64,000 bases of DNA from DATEPR01 sp036279295 (GCA_036279295.1 DASUJK010000076.1:4723-68722), one strand, 5' to 3'. Positions 52,153 through 60,926 are shown, counted from the stretch's first letter. Numbers and translations: made by a program. Notes: generated from the letters alone by a model not told the origin.

Positions 52153-53010
52153 CTACACCTGGCCCAGGTAGAAGCTCACGCCCTGGTCGTCCACACAGTC
52201 CGCGGTGGTGCCGTACGGCATCAGCTCCGGCTCCGTGGACGTGCCGCCCGCCGCTCGCACCGCCGCTACCGCCGCCGTCACGTCCGCGACTCCGTACATC
52301 GGCACCACCGCGGGCCGGTCCGCGCCGCCGTGCATGCCCATCATCGGGGTCATCCCCGTGACGCCCCAGCCGTCGTCGATCCGGCCGGGCGTGAACGTCC
52401 AGCCGAAGACCGATCCGTAGAAGTCCCGGAACAGCTTCGAGTCGGGCACCTGCACCGTCAGGTACAGCAGTTCACCCGGCCGTGGCTGCCCGGTCGGCCG
52501 GGTCGCCCACGGCGGCTGCTTGAGCACCGCCAGCCGCATCCCCTGGTTGTCCACACAGTCGGCGAGCACTCCGAACGGCCGCTCGACCGGTTCCTCCGCC
52601 TGCCCACCGGCGGCACGAATACGGCTCACCGCGGCCTCGACGTCGTCCACCGCGTGGCACAGGAACAACGTGGCGGCCGGCGTGTCACCGCCGAGGCCCA
52701 TCGGCGGTGTGACCCCGACGATCCGGCGGTCCGAGCCCGAACCGTCCTCGATCTGCCAGCCGAGGACCGTCCCGTAGAACGCCGACGCCCTGGCCAGATC
52801 CGGCACCAACAGCGACGAGTAGGCCAGATCCCCCTCGCTCGGCGCGCTCTCGTCCACGATCACCGGCTGGCTCGCCTCGGTGTTGGTCATGACAACTCCC
52901 TTCGGGTTCAGCAGCGCGGACTCCAGCCGGGCACGCAACCGCGCCGCGAACGCCGGGTCCGGCTCTGTCGGCACGACGGCCGCACGGAGAACATCAAGCG
53001 GATCAGTCAT
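52153..53010 (-). CDS. Two-domain VOC (glyoxalase-like) protein paired with an ECF sigma factor
   Basis: Protein of 285 residues. An N-terminal tail of about 40 residues (LRAAVVPTEPDPAFAARLRA) resembles the short regulatory N-termini found in proteins encoded beside ECF sigma factors. Two tandem VOC domains follow (about 55-165 and 175-285), each of about 110 residues, with YSSLLVPDLARASAFYGTVL and YLTVQVPDSKLFRDFYGSVF. They lack an obvious full metal-binding set. It overlaps the sigma factor gene by 4 nt and may modulate it or bind a small ligand. An internal ATG precedes the first VOC domain. Confidence 0.8.
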   Translation of the reverse strand: MTDPLDVLRAAVVPTEPDPAFAARLRARLESALLNPKGVVMTNTEASQPVIVDESAPSEGDLAYSSLLVPDLARASAFYGTVLGWQIEDGSGSDRRIVGVTPPMGLGGDTPAATLFLCHAVDDVEAAVSRIRAAGGQAEEPVERPFGVLADCVDNQGMRLAVLKQPPWATRPTGQPRPGELLYLTVQVPDSKLFRDFYGSVFGWTFTPGRIDDGWGVTGMTPMMGMHGGADRPAVVPMYGVADVTAAVAAVRAAGGTSTEPELMPYGTTADCVDDQGVSFYLGQV

Positions 53011-53552
53011 GACCAGCCCTCCGTTCCCGATCCGTCGTGGTCCACATAGGACTTGCGGAACGCGGACCTGGCGCGCACCAGCAGCGCCTCGGTCGCGTGT
53101 ACGGTCCGATCGAGGTAGCCGGCTACCTCGGCCACGGGCAGGCCGTCGAGGTACCGCAGCGTCAGCGCCGCCCGATGGTGCGGGCCGAGTGTGTCGAGCA
53201 CCTGCCTGGCCACCAGCGCGTCCAGCCGCTCGTCCCACGGGTCGGCGGTCTCGGTCAACTCACCGGCCACCACCCGCAGGCCCCGCTCCTCACGGGCCAC
53301 CCGCCGCCAGTGGTCGACCAGCTTGTGCCTGGCCACGCCGATCAGCCACGCCACCGACAGGTCCGGCGGCGCCGGCCGTTGACACGCTGTCAACGCAGCG
53401 ACGAACGTCTCCTCGGTCAGATCCTCGGCCAACGCCCGCTGTCCACACCGGGACAGCAGGTAGCCATAGACCTCGGGCAGCGCCACGTCGTACAGCTCCA
53501 GCAGCGCCAATCCCGGGTCAGGCGCGACACCTGGCCGTTGTTCCACATCCAC
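53007..53552 (-). CDS. ECF-type RNA polymerase sigma factor
   Basis: Protein of about 181 residues. Region 2 (about 18-85) includes LYDVALPEVYGYLLSRCGQR, AEDLTEETFVAAL and WLIGVARHKLVDHWRR; region 4 (about 115-170) has LTLRYLDGLPVAEVAGYLDR and the helix TVHATEALLVRARSAFRKS. There is no SnoaL-type extension. The start is probably GTG 53552 (or 53546); support from a ribosome site is weak. There is no classical transmembrane anti-sigma gene alongside; the VOC gene directly downstream is the only coupled partner. Confidence 0.88.
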   Translation of the reverse strand: MDVEQRPGVAPDPGLALLELYDVALPEVYGYLLSRCGQRALAEDLTEETFVAALTACQRPAPPDLSVAWLIGVARHKLVDHWRRVAREERGLRVVAGELTETADPWDERLDALVARQVLDTLGPHHRAALTLRYLDGLPVAEVAGYLDRTVHATEALLVRARSAFRKSYVDHDGSGTEGWS

Positions 53553-53613
53553 CCATCGCTCGGCGCCGGCGGTTTCCGACGGCCTCGCGACGATTTTCCG
53601 GCACGATGTCCGC

Positions 53614-54156
53614 GTGAGCGAGTCGACCGAGCAACAACCCGGCTGGTGGCGCAAGCTCCTCCGCCCGGGACGCTTCGCCGTTTTCATGGTGATCCTGCTG
53701 CTCACGGCGGCAACCACGTATCTCGGTGTCCGCGCGCTGACGCTGAGCAGACAGGCGACGAACCTGGCCGTCGAACGCTCCCAGGCGCTGGACTCGGCCT
53801 CCGCCTACGCGGAGGACCTGACCACCTACGACTACCGGAACCTCGACACCTCGACCAACGCGGTGGTGGCCGAGTCGACCCCGGAATTCGGCGACCAGTA
53901 CCGCGCGACGACCCGGCAACGGGCGGCCGCGCTGCGTTCCCAGCACTCGGTGTCCGTGGGGATCGTCGTCACGGCGGCCCTCCAGGACGAGGCACCGGGC
54001 CGAACGGCAGACGTGCTCGTGCTGGTGGACCAGTCGGTCACCAACACGAGCACGCCGAAAGAACAGACCACGCGCAGTGCACTCAAGATCACACTGACCA
54101 GGACCCGGACCCCGGCCGGTCCACGCTGGCTGATCAGCGATCTGAGACTGCTCTAG
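53614..54156 (+). CDS. Mce-associated-like membrane protein
   Basis: Protein of 180 residues. A short basic N-terminus, one transmembrane helix (about 21-42, RFAVFMVILLLTAATTYLGV), then an extracytoplasmic domain with SASAYAEDLTTYDYRNLDTS and LKITLTRTRTPAGPRWLISD. This is the pattern of actinobacterial Mce-associated proteins, which have a SnoaL/NTF2-like outer domain. No mce operon is present here. GTG start at 53614. Its stop overlaps the convergent BI-1 gene. Confidence 0.75.
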   Translation: MSESTEQQPGWWRKLLRPGRFAVFMVILLLTAATTYLGVRALTLSRQATNLAVERSQALDSASAYAEDLTTYDYRNLDTSTNAVVAESTPEFGDQYRATTRQRAAALRSQHSVSVGIVVTAALQDEAPGRTADVLVLVDQSVTNTSTPKEQTTRSALKITLTRTRTPAGPRWLISDLRLL

Positions 54157-54926
54157 TTGCGCTGCATGTAGGACAGCAGCCGCAGGATCTCCAGGTACAG
54201 CCAGACCAATGTGGTCATCAGGCCGAACGCCGCGTACCAGGCCCACCGGGCCGGGTAGCCCTCGCGGATCATCCGGTCGGCCTGCTCGAAGTCCAGCAGC
54301 AGGTTGAACGCGGCGATGCCGATCACGATGAGGCTGAACACGATGGACAGTGGGCCGCCGCTGCGGATGCCGAGGTCGACACCGAACAGGCTGATCACCA
54401 GATTGGCCAGCATCACGACGACCACGCCGACCGTGGCGCCGATCACCCACTTGGTCAGCCTGGGCGTGACTCGGACGGCGCCTGTCTTGTAGACGACCAA
54501 CATCGCGGCGAACACACCGAACGTGCCGATGATCGCCTGGAACGCGATGCCCGGGTAGACCGACTCGAACAGGCCGGTGATCGCGCCGAGCAGCACACCC
54601 TCGGCGGCGGCGTACGTGAGCACCAGCGGCGCGTTCGGCTTCCGCTTGAAGATGATGATCATCGACACGACGAGACCGACGAGCAGCGCCGGGATCGCCA
54701 GCACCGACGCGTGGAACAGAATGGTGAGCGCACCGGTGACGATCGCGAGGCCGAGCGTGACCGCCGTCTTCACGACCACGTCGTCGACGGTCATGGGCCG
54801 GTCGCCCGCTGCCTGGAAGGCACCGTAGGGCTGCCCACCGGGCTGGCCCTGCGGGTTTCCATAGCCATTGCGCGGCAACCTGGCGAACGCCGGGTTGCGG
54901 GTGGCGGTGGGGGTGTTCCTGGGCAC
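54153..54926 (-). CDS. Bax inhibitor-1/YccA-family membrane protein
   Basis: Protein of 257 residues from GTG 54926 (AGGAGG 5 nt upstream). About 40 residues of Pro/Gly/Asn-rich N-terminus precede seven transmembrane helices; the TMBIM-like signature includes the EGVLLGAITGLFESVYPGIA loop and a C-terminal YPARWAWYAAFGLMTTLVWL then YLEILRLL. Family members are pH-dependent calcium leak channels or modulators of membrane proteases. The last gene-end overlap with the Mce-associated gene is 4 nt. Confidence 0.9.
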   Translation of the reverse strand: MPRNTPTATRNPAFARLPRNGYGNPQGQPGGQPYGAFQAAGDRPMTVDDVVVKTAVTLGLAIVTGALTILFHASVLAIPALLVGLVVSMIIIFKRKPNAPLVLTYAAAEGVLLGAITGLFESVYPGIAFQAIIGTFGVFAAMLVVYKTGAVRVTPRLTKWVIGATVGVVVVMLANLVISLFGVDLGIRSGGPLSIVFSLIVIGIAAFNLLLDFEQADRMIREGYPARWAWYAAFGLMTTLVWLYLEILRLLSYMQRN

Positions 54927-55301
54927 CTGATCCTCCTGGCCATCGGCCGCGTACATCGACCCTTGACAGACCTTTACTACCGTGAGAACGCTTCGGCGCG
55001 TCAAACGGTTCCACGGTGGCCCCCCACCCGCGATCACCAGCCTAGCCGGATGGCAACCCTTCACCCAGACGGACGTTCGACTACAGTCAGTAATCGCTGC
55101 GACCGTGGCTCCGACGACTCGCTAACACCGATGGCTCAAGCACGGCTACCCGAGGCGATCAAGGGCGTCGACACCGTCCGTTGCTAGTCCACCCGACGGC
55201 GGCTTGTCAGGTTCGTCCGACGACACCAGGCTCACCACTGGTGTCCGCGCGACCACCGGTCGTCGCCAACGGCTCAGCTCACCGCGTGAGGAGCGCACGT
55301 C
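54927..55301. other. Divergent intergenic region upstream of the surface-protein/sortase operon
   Basis: About 375 bp without a gene. It holds an inverted repeat ACACCAG/CTGGTGT (55223-55244), about 60-80 bp before the surface-protein start, and GAGGAGCG before the ATG. I see no strong promoter match. Confidence 0.4.
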
Positions 55302-56717
55302 ATGGCCCTGCGAAAACTGGCCGCCGGAGTAGTTGGCACCCTGGTGCTGACCGGCGCGGTCAGCCTGGCCAGTCCCGGCATCGCCACGGCGGCCACCCAG
55401 GAGGGCATCGGTTTCAACGTCACACCGGCACAGCCCTACCTGCACAACCCGGACGCGTCGGACTGGATGGGCTCGTTCATCGTCGGCGGACAACAGGTCT
55501 GGTGTGTCGACTTCGCGCTGAAAGCGCCGGACACCAACGAGAAGTACTCCGACGGCGACACGCTGCAGACCAAGTTCGGCGCCGCGCTGGACCCGACGGT
55601 CGCCGCCGAGATCTCCTATCTGTTGCTGCGCTTCGGGAACACCACGTCGCCGGACGACGCTGCCGCGATGGCACATCTGCTGCACGCGTGGACAGCCGCG
55701 CCGCAGACACCGTCCCAATTGGACCCGGCCAACGATTTCCGGCACATCGCGTACGACATCGACTACCACCTGAAGAAGCTGCCGGCCAGCGCCCAGGCCG
55801 CCGTCACGGCGCTGTCGGCGGACGCGGCGGCCAATCACGGACCGTGGACGACGTCGATGGCCGCACCCACGACGACGCAGGTCATCGGCACGCCGGCCAA
55901 CTGGACCATCAACGTGCTCAACGCGGCAGGCAAGGGCCTGTCGAACCTGCCGGTGACGCTCACCGCGACCGACGCGACGCTGCCCGGCGGCGGCACCACG
56001 GACGTCGTCAACACGCCTGCCGACGGCAGCCCACTGACCATCGAGGTTACCCCGACCGGCGACAACCCGAAGCTGGTGGCCTCTGTGGACAGTCCGGCTG
56101 CCATCCCGAGGGTACGCGTGCCGGCTGACGTGGACACCCAGAAGGTGGTCACCACCGGTGGCACCACGCCGATCACGTCGACGGCCACCGGCACGGCGGA
56201 AACCCCGCCGGGCAAGGTGACGATCACCAAGACCGACGCCACCACCAAGGCCCCGATCCCCGGCGTGAAGCTCGAACTCACCGGCCCGGACAAGAAGAAT
56301 CCCGCGCTGCGGGCCGACGGCAAACCGCTGACCGGGCCGGACGGCAAGCCGCTGATCCTGACCACCGGCACCGACGGCACCGCGGTCGCGGACGGTCTGC
56401 ACACGCCGCAGCAGGTGTGTATCGTCGAAACCGCGCCACCGCCCGGCTACGATCAGGCGTTCAAGGCGTCGTCGCCCCCGACAGTGTGCGGTGCTCTCAT
56501 TGCCGACGGCACACTGAAACTCGCGCTCACCAACGTGCCTAACAAGGTGCCGGTGGCGATTCCGGCTGGTGGTCCACCACCGACGATGACGGCGTTGTCG
56601 ACCGTGCTCACCAAACCGGCGCCTGCGGCACTGGTCCTGTTCGGCGGGCTGCTGGTGATCGCGGCCGGCTGCGTCGGTCTGGTCACCGCCCGCAGAGCCT
56701 CCCGTCGGCGGCGGTGA
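55302..56717 (+). CDS. TQXA/SpaA-type surface protein, sortase partner
   Basis: Protein of 471 residues with a signal peptide (about 1-31, ending ATAA). The N-terminal region resembles a thioester (TQXA) domain: Cys68 in QVWCVDFAL and a helix AAAMAHLLHAW where a Gln is expected, but His/Leu occur instead. A middle Ig-like region follows, then a SpaA/Cna-B-like domain (about 300-410; VTITKTDATTKAPIPGVKLE, VCIVETAPPPGY). The C-terminus has a transmembrane helix and RRASRRRR, but no LPxTG; nearby sequence reads VPVAIPAGG. The class F sortase gene begins 4 nt later. Confidence 0.85.
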   Translation: MALRKLAAGVVGTLVLTGAVSLASPGIATAATQEGIGFNVTPAQPYLHNPDASDWMGSFIVGGQQVWCVDFALKAPDTNEKYSDGDTLQTKFGAALDPTVAAEISYLLLRFGNTTSPDDAAAMAHLLHAWTAAPQTPSQLDPANDFRHIAYDIDYHLKKLPASAQAAVTALSADAAANHGPWTTSMAAPTTTQVIGTPANWTINVLNAAGKGLSNLPVTLTATDATLPGGGTTDVVNTPADGSPLTIEVTPTGDNPKLVASVDSPAAIPRVRVPADVDTQKVVTTGGTTPITSTATGTAETPPGKVTITKTDATTKAPIPGVKLELTGPDKKNPALRADGKPLTGPDGKPLILTTGTDGTAVADGLHTPQQVCIVETAPPPGYDQAFKASSPPTVCGALIADGTLKLALTNVPNKVPVAIPAGGPPPTMTALSTVLTKPAPAALVLFGGLLVIAAGCVGLVTARRASRRRR

Positions 56718-56721
56718 TCCG

Positions 56722-57591
56722 GTGCGACACCGCGCTGCCGAACTCGGTCCCGTATTCGACGCCGCGGGTTACGGCGGTGGCTTCGACCTGGAGGCCGGCG
56801 AGAGCTTTCCCGGTGGCTTCGAACCGATAGCGGAGCCGGCACCTCAGCCGCAGCCGTCGCGCCGTGGCCGTCCGGTCGCGGTGGCCGGTGCCGCCGCTGT
56901 CGCGCTGGTCGGTGCCGCCCTGCTGGTCGCCGGGGCCTCCCAGATGGTGCAGCGGGACGCGTTGTCCGGGCTCGCGACACCGTTGCCCGGACCCAACGTG
57001 GTCGCCATGCACCAGGCCGGCAACCCGGCGGGCGCTGCGGCCGCACACCAGCCGCCCGCACCCCCGCATCGGGCAGGTACCAGCACAAAGTCGCCGACCA
57101 GCACCGCGCCGCCGGCCACCACCAAGCCGGTCCAGCACGCCCAGGGCACTCAGTTGCCCAACACGATCCGGCTGCCGCGCGGCGGCACGGCGTATCTGGT
57201 GCATGTCCAGGTGGCCGACGACGGCTCGCTGCCCATTCCATCCGGAGTGGACCAGGCGGTGTGGTGGGGCACCGGGCTGGACGCCAAGGCAGGCGCCACG
57301 GTGTTCGCCGGCCATGTGAACTGGGCCGGCGTGACGGGGCCGTTCGCCGAGCTGTGGAACGACCAGATCGGCAACGTGATCACCGTCCGGGACAACTCCG
57401 GCGCCCAACTGCACTATCGGGTGACGCAGGTGCTGACACTGAACAAGAGCACACTGCCCAAGCAGGCGCCGACGCTGTTCTCGGCCACCGGACCGCAGCG
57501 GATCGTGGTGGCCACGTGCGGCGGCGAATGGGTCGGCGGCACGCTCGGTTACGCGGACAACCGGGTGATGGTGGCCGTTCCGGTGACCTGA
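56722..57591 (+). CDS. Class F sortase
   Basis: Protein of 289 residues from GTG 56722. A cytoplasmic N-terminus of about 50 residues, one membrane anchor (about 52-71), a long Pro/Thr/Ala-rich linker (about 100-145), then a sortase domain with catalytic His198 (FAGHVNW), Cys266 (VVATCGG) and Arg281 (DNRVMV). Sortases cleave a C-terminal sorting signal and attach the protein to the wall or to other subunits. Being 4 nt behind the surface protein, it presumably processes that protein. A 16-bp duplication covers its stop. Confidence 0.93.
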   Translation: MRHRAAELGPVFDAAGYGGGFDLEAGESFPGGFEPIAEPAPQPQPSRRGRPVAVAGAAAVALVGAALLVAGASQMVQRDALSGLATPLPGPNVVAMHQAGNPAGAAAAHQPPAPPHRAGTSTKSPTSTAPPATTKPVQHAQGTQLPNTIRLPRGGTAYLVHVQVADDGSLPIPSGVDQAVWWGTGLDAKAGATVFAGHVNWAGVTGPFAELWNDQIGNVITVRDNSGAQLHYRVTQVLTLNKSTLPKQAPTLFSATGPQRIVVATCGGEWVGGTLGYADNRVMVAVPVT

Positions 57592-57609
57592 CGTGCCGGT
57601 GACGTGACA
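57578..57609. repeat. 16-bp tandem duplication across the sortase stop
   Basis: TTCCGGTGACCTGACG (57578-57593) and TGCCGGTGACGTGACA (57594-57609) match at 13 of 16 positions. The first contains the last codons (PVT) and the TGA stop. Confidence 0.75.
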
Positions 57610-57691
57610 CAGCCGGGCGCGTCGGCTTGTGGTTGAAATGACACCGATATCGCCAGTTGGGTAGAGCCCACTTCTGCCCAGCGCAGTACCT

Positions 57692-58298
57692 GTGAAGATC
57701 GCCTTCGTCAAGACCACGCCGCCGGGCACCGGTTCGCGGCTGCTGTCTGTTACCGCTCGAAGGTCTGCGCGGTGGAACTGCTGCTCAACCACACCGTCGA
57801 CGGGCCGGACGAGTACGTGGTGGTCGACATGACGGCGGGTGCCGACACGTTCGCGTCCGGCCTGTTCACCCGGTTCGACCCGACGTTCCTGGTGTGCGAG
57901 CCGACCGTGCGCAGCATCGGCGTCTACCGTCAGTAGGCCGGTTACGCGGCCGACTTCGGCGTTCGGCTCGCCGTCGTCGGCGACAAGGTGTCGACGCCGA
58001 TGACCTGGACTTCCTACGGGCCCGGCTCGGCTCCGACCTGCTCGGCTGGCTGGGCCGCTCGGGCCACGTGCGGGCGGCCGAACGTGGCCGGCACGCGCCG
58101 ATCGACGACCTCGAACCGGCGAACCGGGCCACCCTGACCGCCGTGCACGACGCGGTGGACCGGGTACCGAGGGACCCCGCCCGCTACCACCGGCAGGGTA
58201 TCGAGTTCCACCTGCGCGACGCGGCCGCGTGGGCCAACGAGCGGACCGGCCGTGACCTGGCCGAACAGGTCGACCCGAGCTTCTCGCTCACCAACTGA
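57692..58298 (+). pseudogene. Degraded CooC/MinD-like P-loop NTPase
   Basis: Starts GTG 57692 with MKIAFVKTTPPGTGSRLL, where intact relatives have KIAFVGKGGSGKT and about 100 residues before the TTPPG segment, so the Walker A part is deleted. A second deletion or frameshift leads into YRSKVCAVELLLNHTVDGPD and YVVVDMTAGADTFASGLFTR. An in-frame TAG at 57934-57936 replaces the Tyr expected in VYRQYAGYA, and a frameshift occurs near 57990 before DADDLDFLRARLGSDLLGWL. The frame then runs cleanly to the stop at 58298 (EQVDPSFSLTN). Family recognised from memory. It cannot produce an active ATPase. Confidence 0.85.
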
Positions 58299-58316
58299 AA
58301 CCGCTTACCGCAGCAG

Positions 58317-59213
58317 CTACGGCAGCGCGAGTTCGAGGCCGTACGCGGCCAGCGCGGGAGCGAGCGGCTGAAAGTAGTCGATGGCACCGTCGCCGCCGGA
58401 CACCGTGCCCAGCCCGGTCGAGCCGTCGAACAGCGAACCGCCGCTGTCGCCGTGATCGGTGTGCACACTGGTCTTGATCAGGCCTCGGACGACGTCACCG
58501 CTGCCGTAGTCCACGGTCTGGTCGACGGCGGTGACCTGGCCACACGTGACCTCTGTGGTCTGCCCGCTCGCGCACACCTGCTCACCGACGAACGGCGTGC
58601 CGACCGCCGTGATCGGCTGCACAGTGCCGTTGTAGAGGTCGACATCGCCACGGGCGTCGGCGTCGTCGTCCCTGATCAGGCCGTAGTCCGACGTCGGGAA
58701 AGCCGACACGACCGACGGGCCGATCCCCTGCCACGTCGGCATCCCGGCGGTGCAGTGGCCCGCGGTGAGCAGGTATGGCTGGCCACGCCGGACCACGTTG
58801 AACCCGGCCGAGCAGATGATCTTGCCGTCGCTGATCGAGTCACCACCCAGCAGTGGACCACTGCTGGCGCTCGGGTCGAGCGGATCAGCGAGGCCCTGCT
58901 CGGTGAAGGAGCGCGCGCCGTGCACGATGCGCATCGCGGTGCCGAACTGGTCGGCCAGGGCCAGCAGCCGGGCGGTGCCATCCACGGGGGCGGCGTCCGC
59001 GATGGTCACCACGAGTTGACCGGTGGCCGGGTCGATGCCCCAGGCCGTGTTCGGGGTGGGTGGCAGCGCGTCCACCGCGGCCAGTGCCGCCGAAGCGGTG
59101 GGCAGCGCCGGCCCTGCGGCCGCCCAACCGGGGAGCAACCAGGCCACGACCAGGGCGGATGCCAACGCGGCCACCGTCACGACGACGGGCCGGGGCATAT
59201 GTCTCGCACTCAC
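58317..59213 (-). CDS. Secreted S1-family serine protease (streptogrisin-like)
   Basis: Protein of 298 residues. Signal peptide (about 1-32), a propeptide-like region (about 35-125) with VDALPPTPNTAWGIDPATGQ and then the chymotrypsin fold: His153 in LLTAGHCTAG, Asp176 in SDYGLIRDD, Ser257 in HGDSGGS. Cysteines (about 134/154 and 214/224) would form disulphides. Such proteases are made as self-processed precursors. The pro-domain is shorter than in streptogrisin A/B. It follows the pseudogene in convergent orientation and is preceded by the GH16 gene. Confidence 0.92.
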   Translation of the reverse strand: MSARHMPRPVVVTVAALASALVVAWLLPGWAAAGPALPTASAALAAVDALPPTPNTAWGIDPATGQLVVTIADAAPVDGTARLLALADQFGTAMRIVHGARSFTEQGLADPLDPSASSGPLLGGDSISDGKIICSAGFNVVRRGQPYLLTAGHCTAGMPTWQGIGPSVVSAFPTSDYGLIRDDDADARGDVDLYNGTVQPITAVGTPFVGEQVCASGQTTEVTCGQVTAVDQTVDYGSGDVVRGLIKTSVHTDHGDSGGSLFDGSTGLGTVSGGDGAIDYFQPLAPALAAYGLELALP

Positions 59214-59254
59214 GGTGCGTAACCGTACGCGGTCGATCGACCACGCTGCGGAGC

Positions 59255-59283
59255 GGGTCGCGCGAGCGGTGCCCGCGCGACCC
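59255..59283 (-). terminator. Hairpin terminator after the GH16 gene
   Basis: GGGTCGCGCG (59255-59264) and CGCGCGACCC (59274-59283) form a perfect 10-bp stem with a 9-nt loop, just beyond the GH16 stop and before the protease start. Confidence 0.65.
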
Positions 59284-59290
59284 GGACCGA

Positions 59291-60799
59291 TCAGGCGCCG
59301 AAATCGAACCAGTGCAGTGACACGAAGGGTGCTGGCTGCCCGCTGTCGAAGGTCAGGAAGACAGTGTGCGTACCGGTGACCCTGCTGATGTTCGCCGGCA
59401 CGGTCCGCCAGGTCTGCCAGCCACCGGTGTTGGCGATGGCGAAACTGCCGATCACCGGCCCGGTCACGCTGTCCAGCCGGACGTCGACCAGGCCGCTGAC
59501 CCCGGCCGCGGCGCCGGACGCCACCCGGCCGACGAACTGGGTCGCCCCGGTGGTGCCGAAGTTGACGTTCGGGTACTCCGCCCAGGCGCCGTTGGCGAGC
59601 TGACCGAAGTCCGTGCCACCACCGACATCGCTGGTGACCTCGCTGGTCGCGTTGTGCGAGGCGCTCGCGCTGGTCGCGTTGATCTGCGAGAACGCACTAC
59701 CGCCACCACCCGCGGGCGGCGGACTGGTCGTCGGTGCCGTCGTCGGTGGCGCGGTCGTGGTCGGCGGCACGGTCGTGCCGCTGGCCGGCTTCTGGTAGAC
59801 GGCCACGTAGTCCACGGTCATGCCGGCGCCAGACGTCGTCGACGCGCTCGGCGACGCGCAGCCGCAGATGGCGTTCGGGAAGGCGCCCCCGATGGCTAGG
59901 TCGAGGATCACGAAGAAGCCGTGGTCCACGGCGTTGACCCAGGTGGTGTGGTCGACCTGGCTCTCGTTGACGGTGAACTCGACAACGCCGTCCTTGAGGA
60001 ACCGCAACTGCTCGGCCGCGGTGTTGGTGCGGTCCACGATCACCGAGTACGTGTGGAACGCGGTCTGGCAACCGCCACAGGCCAGCAACCCACTGCCGAT
60101 GCCGGTGGTCTCGTTGCACGGGCCACCGGGGTCGACGCCGCAGTGGAACGTGTGCGAGATGTCGGACATCCCGTTGACGTCCTCAAGAATGTCCAGCTCA
60201 CCGATGCTGGGCCAGTTGGTCGCGGCGACCGGTCGGGCCGCGGCACCCATCGCCCAGAACGCCGGCCAGTAGCCGAGACCGACAGCCGGGTTGGGCTGTT
60301 CGATGGACGCGGTGATCTCCATCTCGCCGTCGGCCGGGGCCCCGAAGCTGGTCGACTGGGTCTCCACCCGGCCCGACGTCCAGGCACCGGACGCGCTGCG
60401 GATCGGCTTGATCACCAGGTGGCCACTGCCGTCCTGGAAGACGTTCGCCGTGCTGTTGGTTTCGCTCTCCACTTCGCCGGTGCCCCAGTTGCCGGCGCCG
60501 CCGGGATAGCTGGTGCCCAGGTCGTAGAGCCATTTTGTGGTGTCCAGGCCGGTGTTGGCGGCACCGGTGAAGTCGTCGGAGAAGACCGTGGAGAAACCGG
60601 TCGGTGGCGCCGGCACCGCGGACGGTGTGACGGCGGCTGGCGATGGCGCGGCGGCGGCCTGGCTGGACTGGACGACCGCGAACAACGCCGGGACCAGCGC
60701 CAACGCGGCTGCTGCCGCGAGTAAGACGCGCAGGCGGTGGCGCCTGCCTGGTGGCGGTAAGTGCGGATTCGGTAAATGCGGGGATCGAGCTTCGGACAT
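59291..60799 (-). CDS. Secreted GH16 endo-glucanase with CBM6
   Basis: Protein of 502 residues from ATG 60799 (AGGAGG 8 nt upstream). Signal/anchor (about 24-49), GH16 catalytic domain (about 66-355) with the catalytic GELDILEDVNG (Glu201 nucleophile, Glu206 acid/base), a Thr/Pro linker of TTTAPPTT units (about 355-375) and a C-terminal CBM6-like module. GH16 acts on laminarin-type beta-1,3- or 1,3/1,4-glucans. A perfect LacI-type palindrome lies 50 bp upstream, so it is probably sugar-induced. Confidence 0.93.
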   Translation of the reverse strand: MSEARSPHLPNPHLPPPGRRHRLRVLLAAAAALALVPALFAVVQSSQAAAAPSPAAVTPSAVPAPPTGFSTVFSDDFTGAANTGLDTTKWLYDLGTSYPGGAGNWGTGEVESETNSTANVFQDGSGHLVIKPIRSASGAWTSGRVETQSTSFGAPADGEMEITASIEQPNPAVGLGYWPAFWAMGAAARPVAATNWPSIGELDILEDVNGMSDISHTFHCGVDPGGPCNETTGIGSGLLACGGCQTAFHTYSVIVDRTNTAAEQLRFLKDGVVEFTVNESQVDHTTWVNAVDHGFFVILDLAIGGAFPNAICGCASPSASTTSGAGMTVDYVAVYQKPASGTTVPPTTTAPPTTAPTTSPPPAGGGGSAFSQINATSASASHNATSEVTSDVGGGTDFGQLANGAWAEYPNVNFGTTGATQFVGRVASGAAAGVSGLVDVRLDSVTGPVIGSFAIANTGGWQTWRTVPANISRVTGTHTVFLTFDSGQPAPFVSLHWFDFGA

Positions 60800-60848
60800 G
60801 GCGGATCCTCCTCGACGGTGGGGAGATGGCCGGCCAGCCGCTTGCAAT

Positions 60849-60860
60849 GTAAGCGCTTAC
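60849..60860. promoter_or_regulatory. LacI-family operator upstream of the GH16 gene
   Basis: GTAAGCGCTTAC is a perfect 12-bp palindrome centred on AGCGCT, as for actinobacterial LacI-family sugar repressors (CebR/BglR-type sites). It is 50-61 bp upstream of the GH16 start. The repressor gene is not in this window. Confidence 0.7.
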
Positions 60861-60926
60861 CGCGACGCGGAGTCAATGCTCCGTTACTCATGAATCGATA
60901 CAGTTATGTGGGGTGTGACACTTGAC

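Noticed and set aside
53037..55187. 716-codon plus-strand frame across the sigma factor and BI-1 genes
   Set aside because: It overlaps genes with clear domains on the other strand or frame and has no domain of its own.
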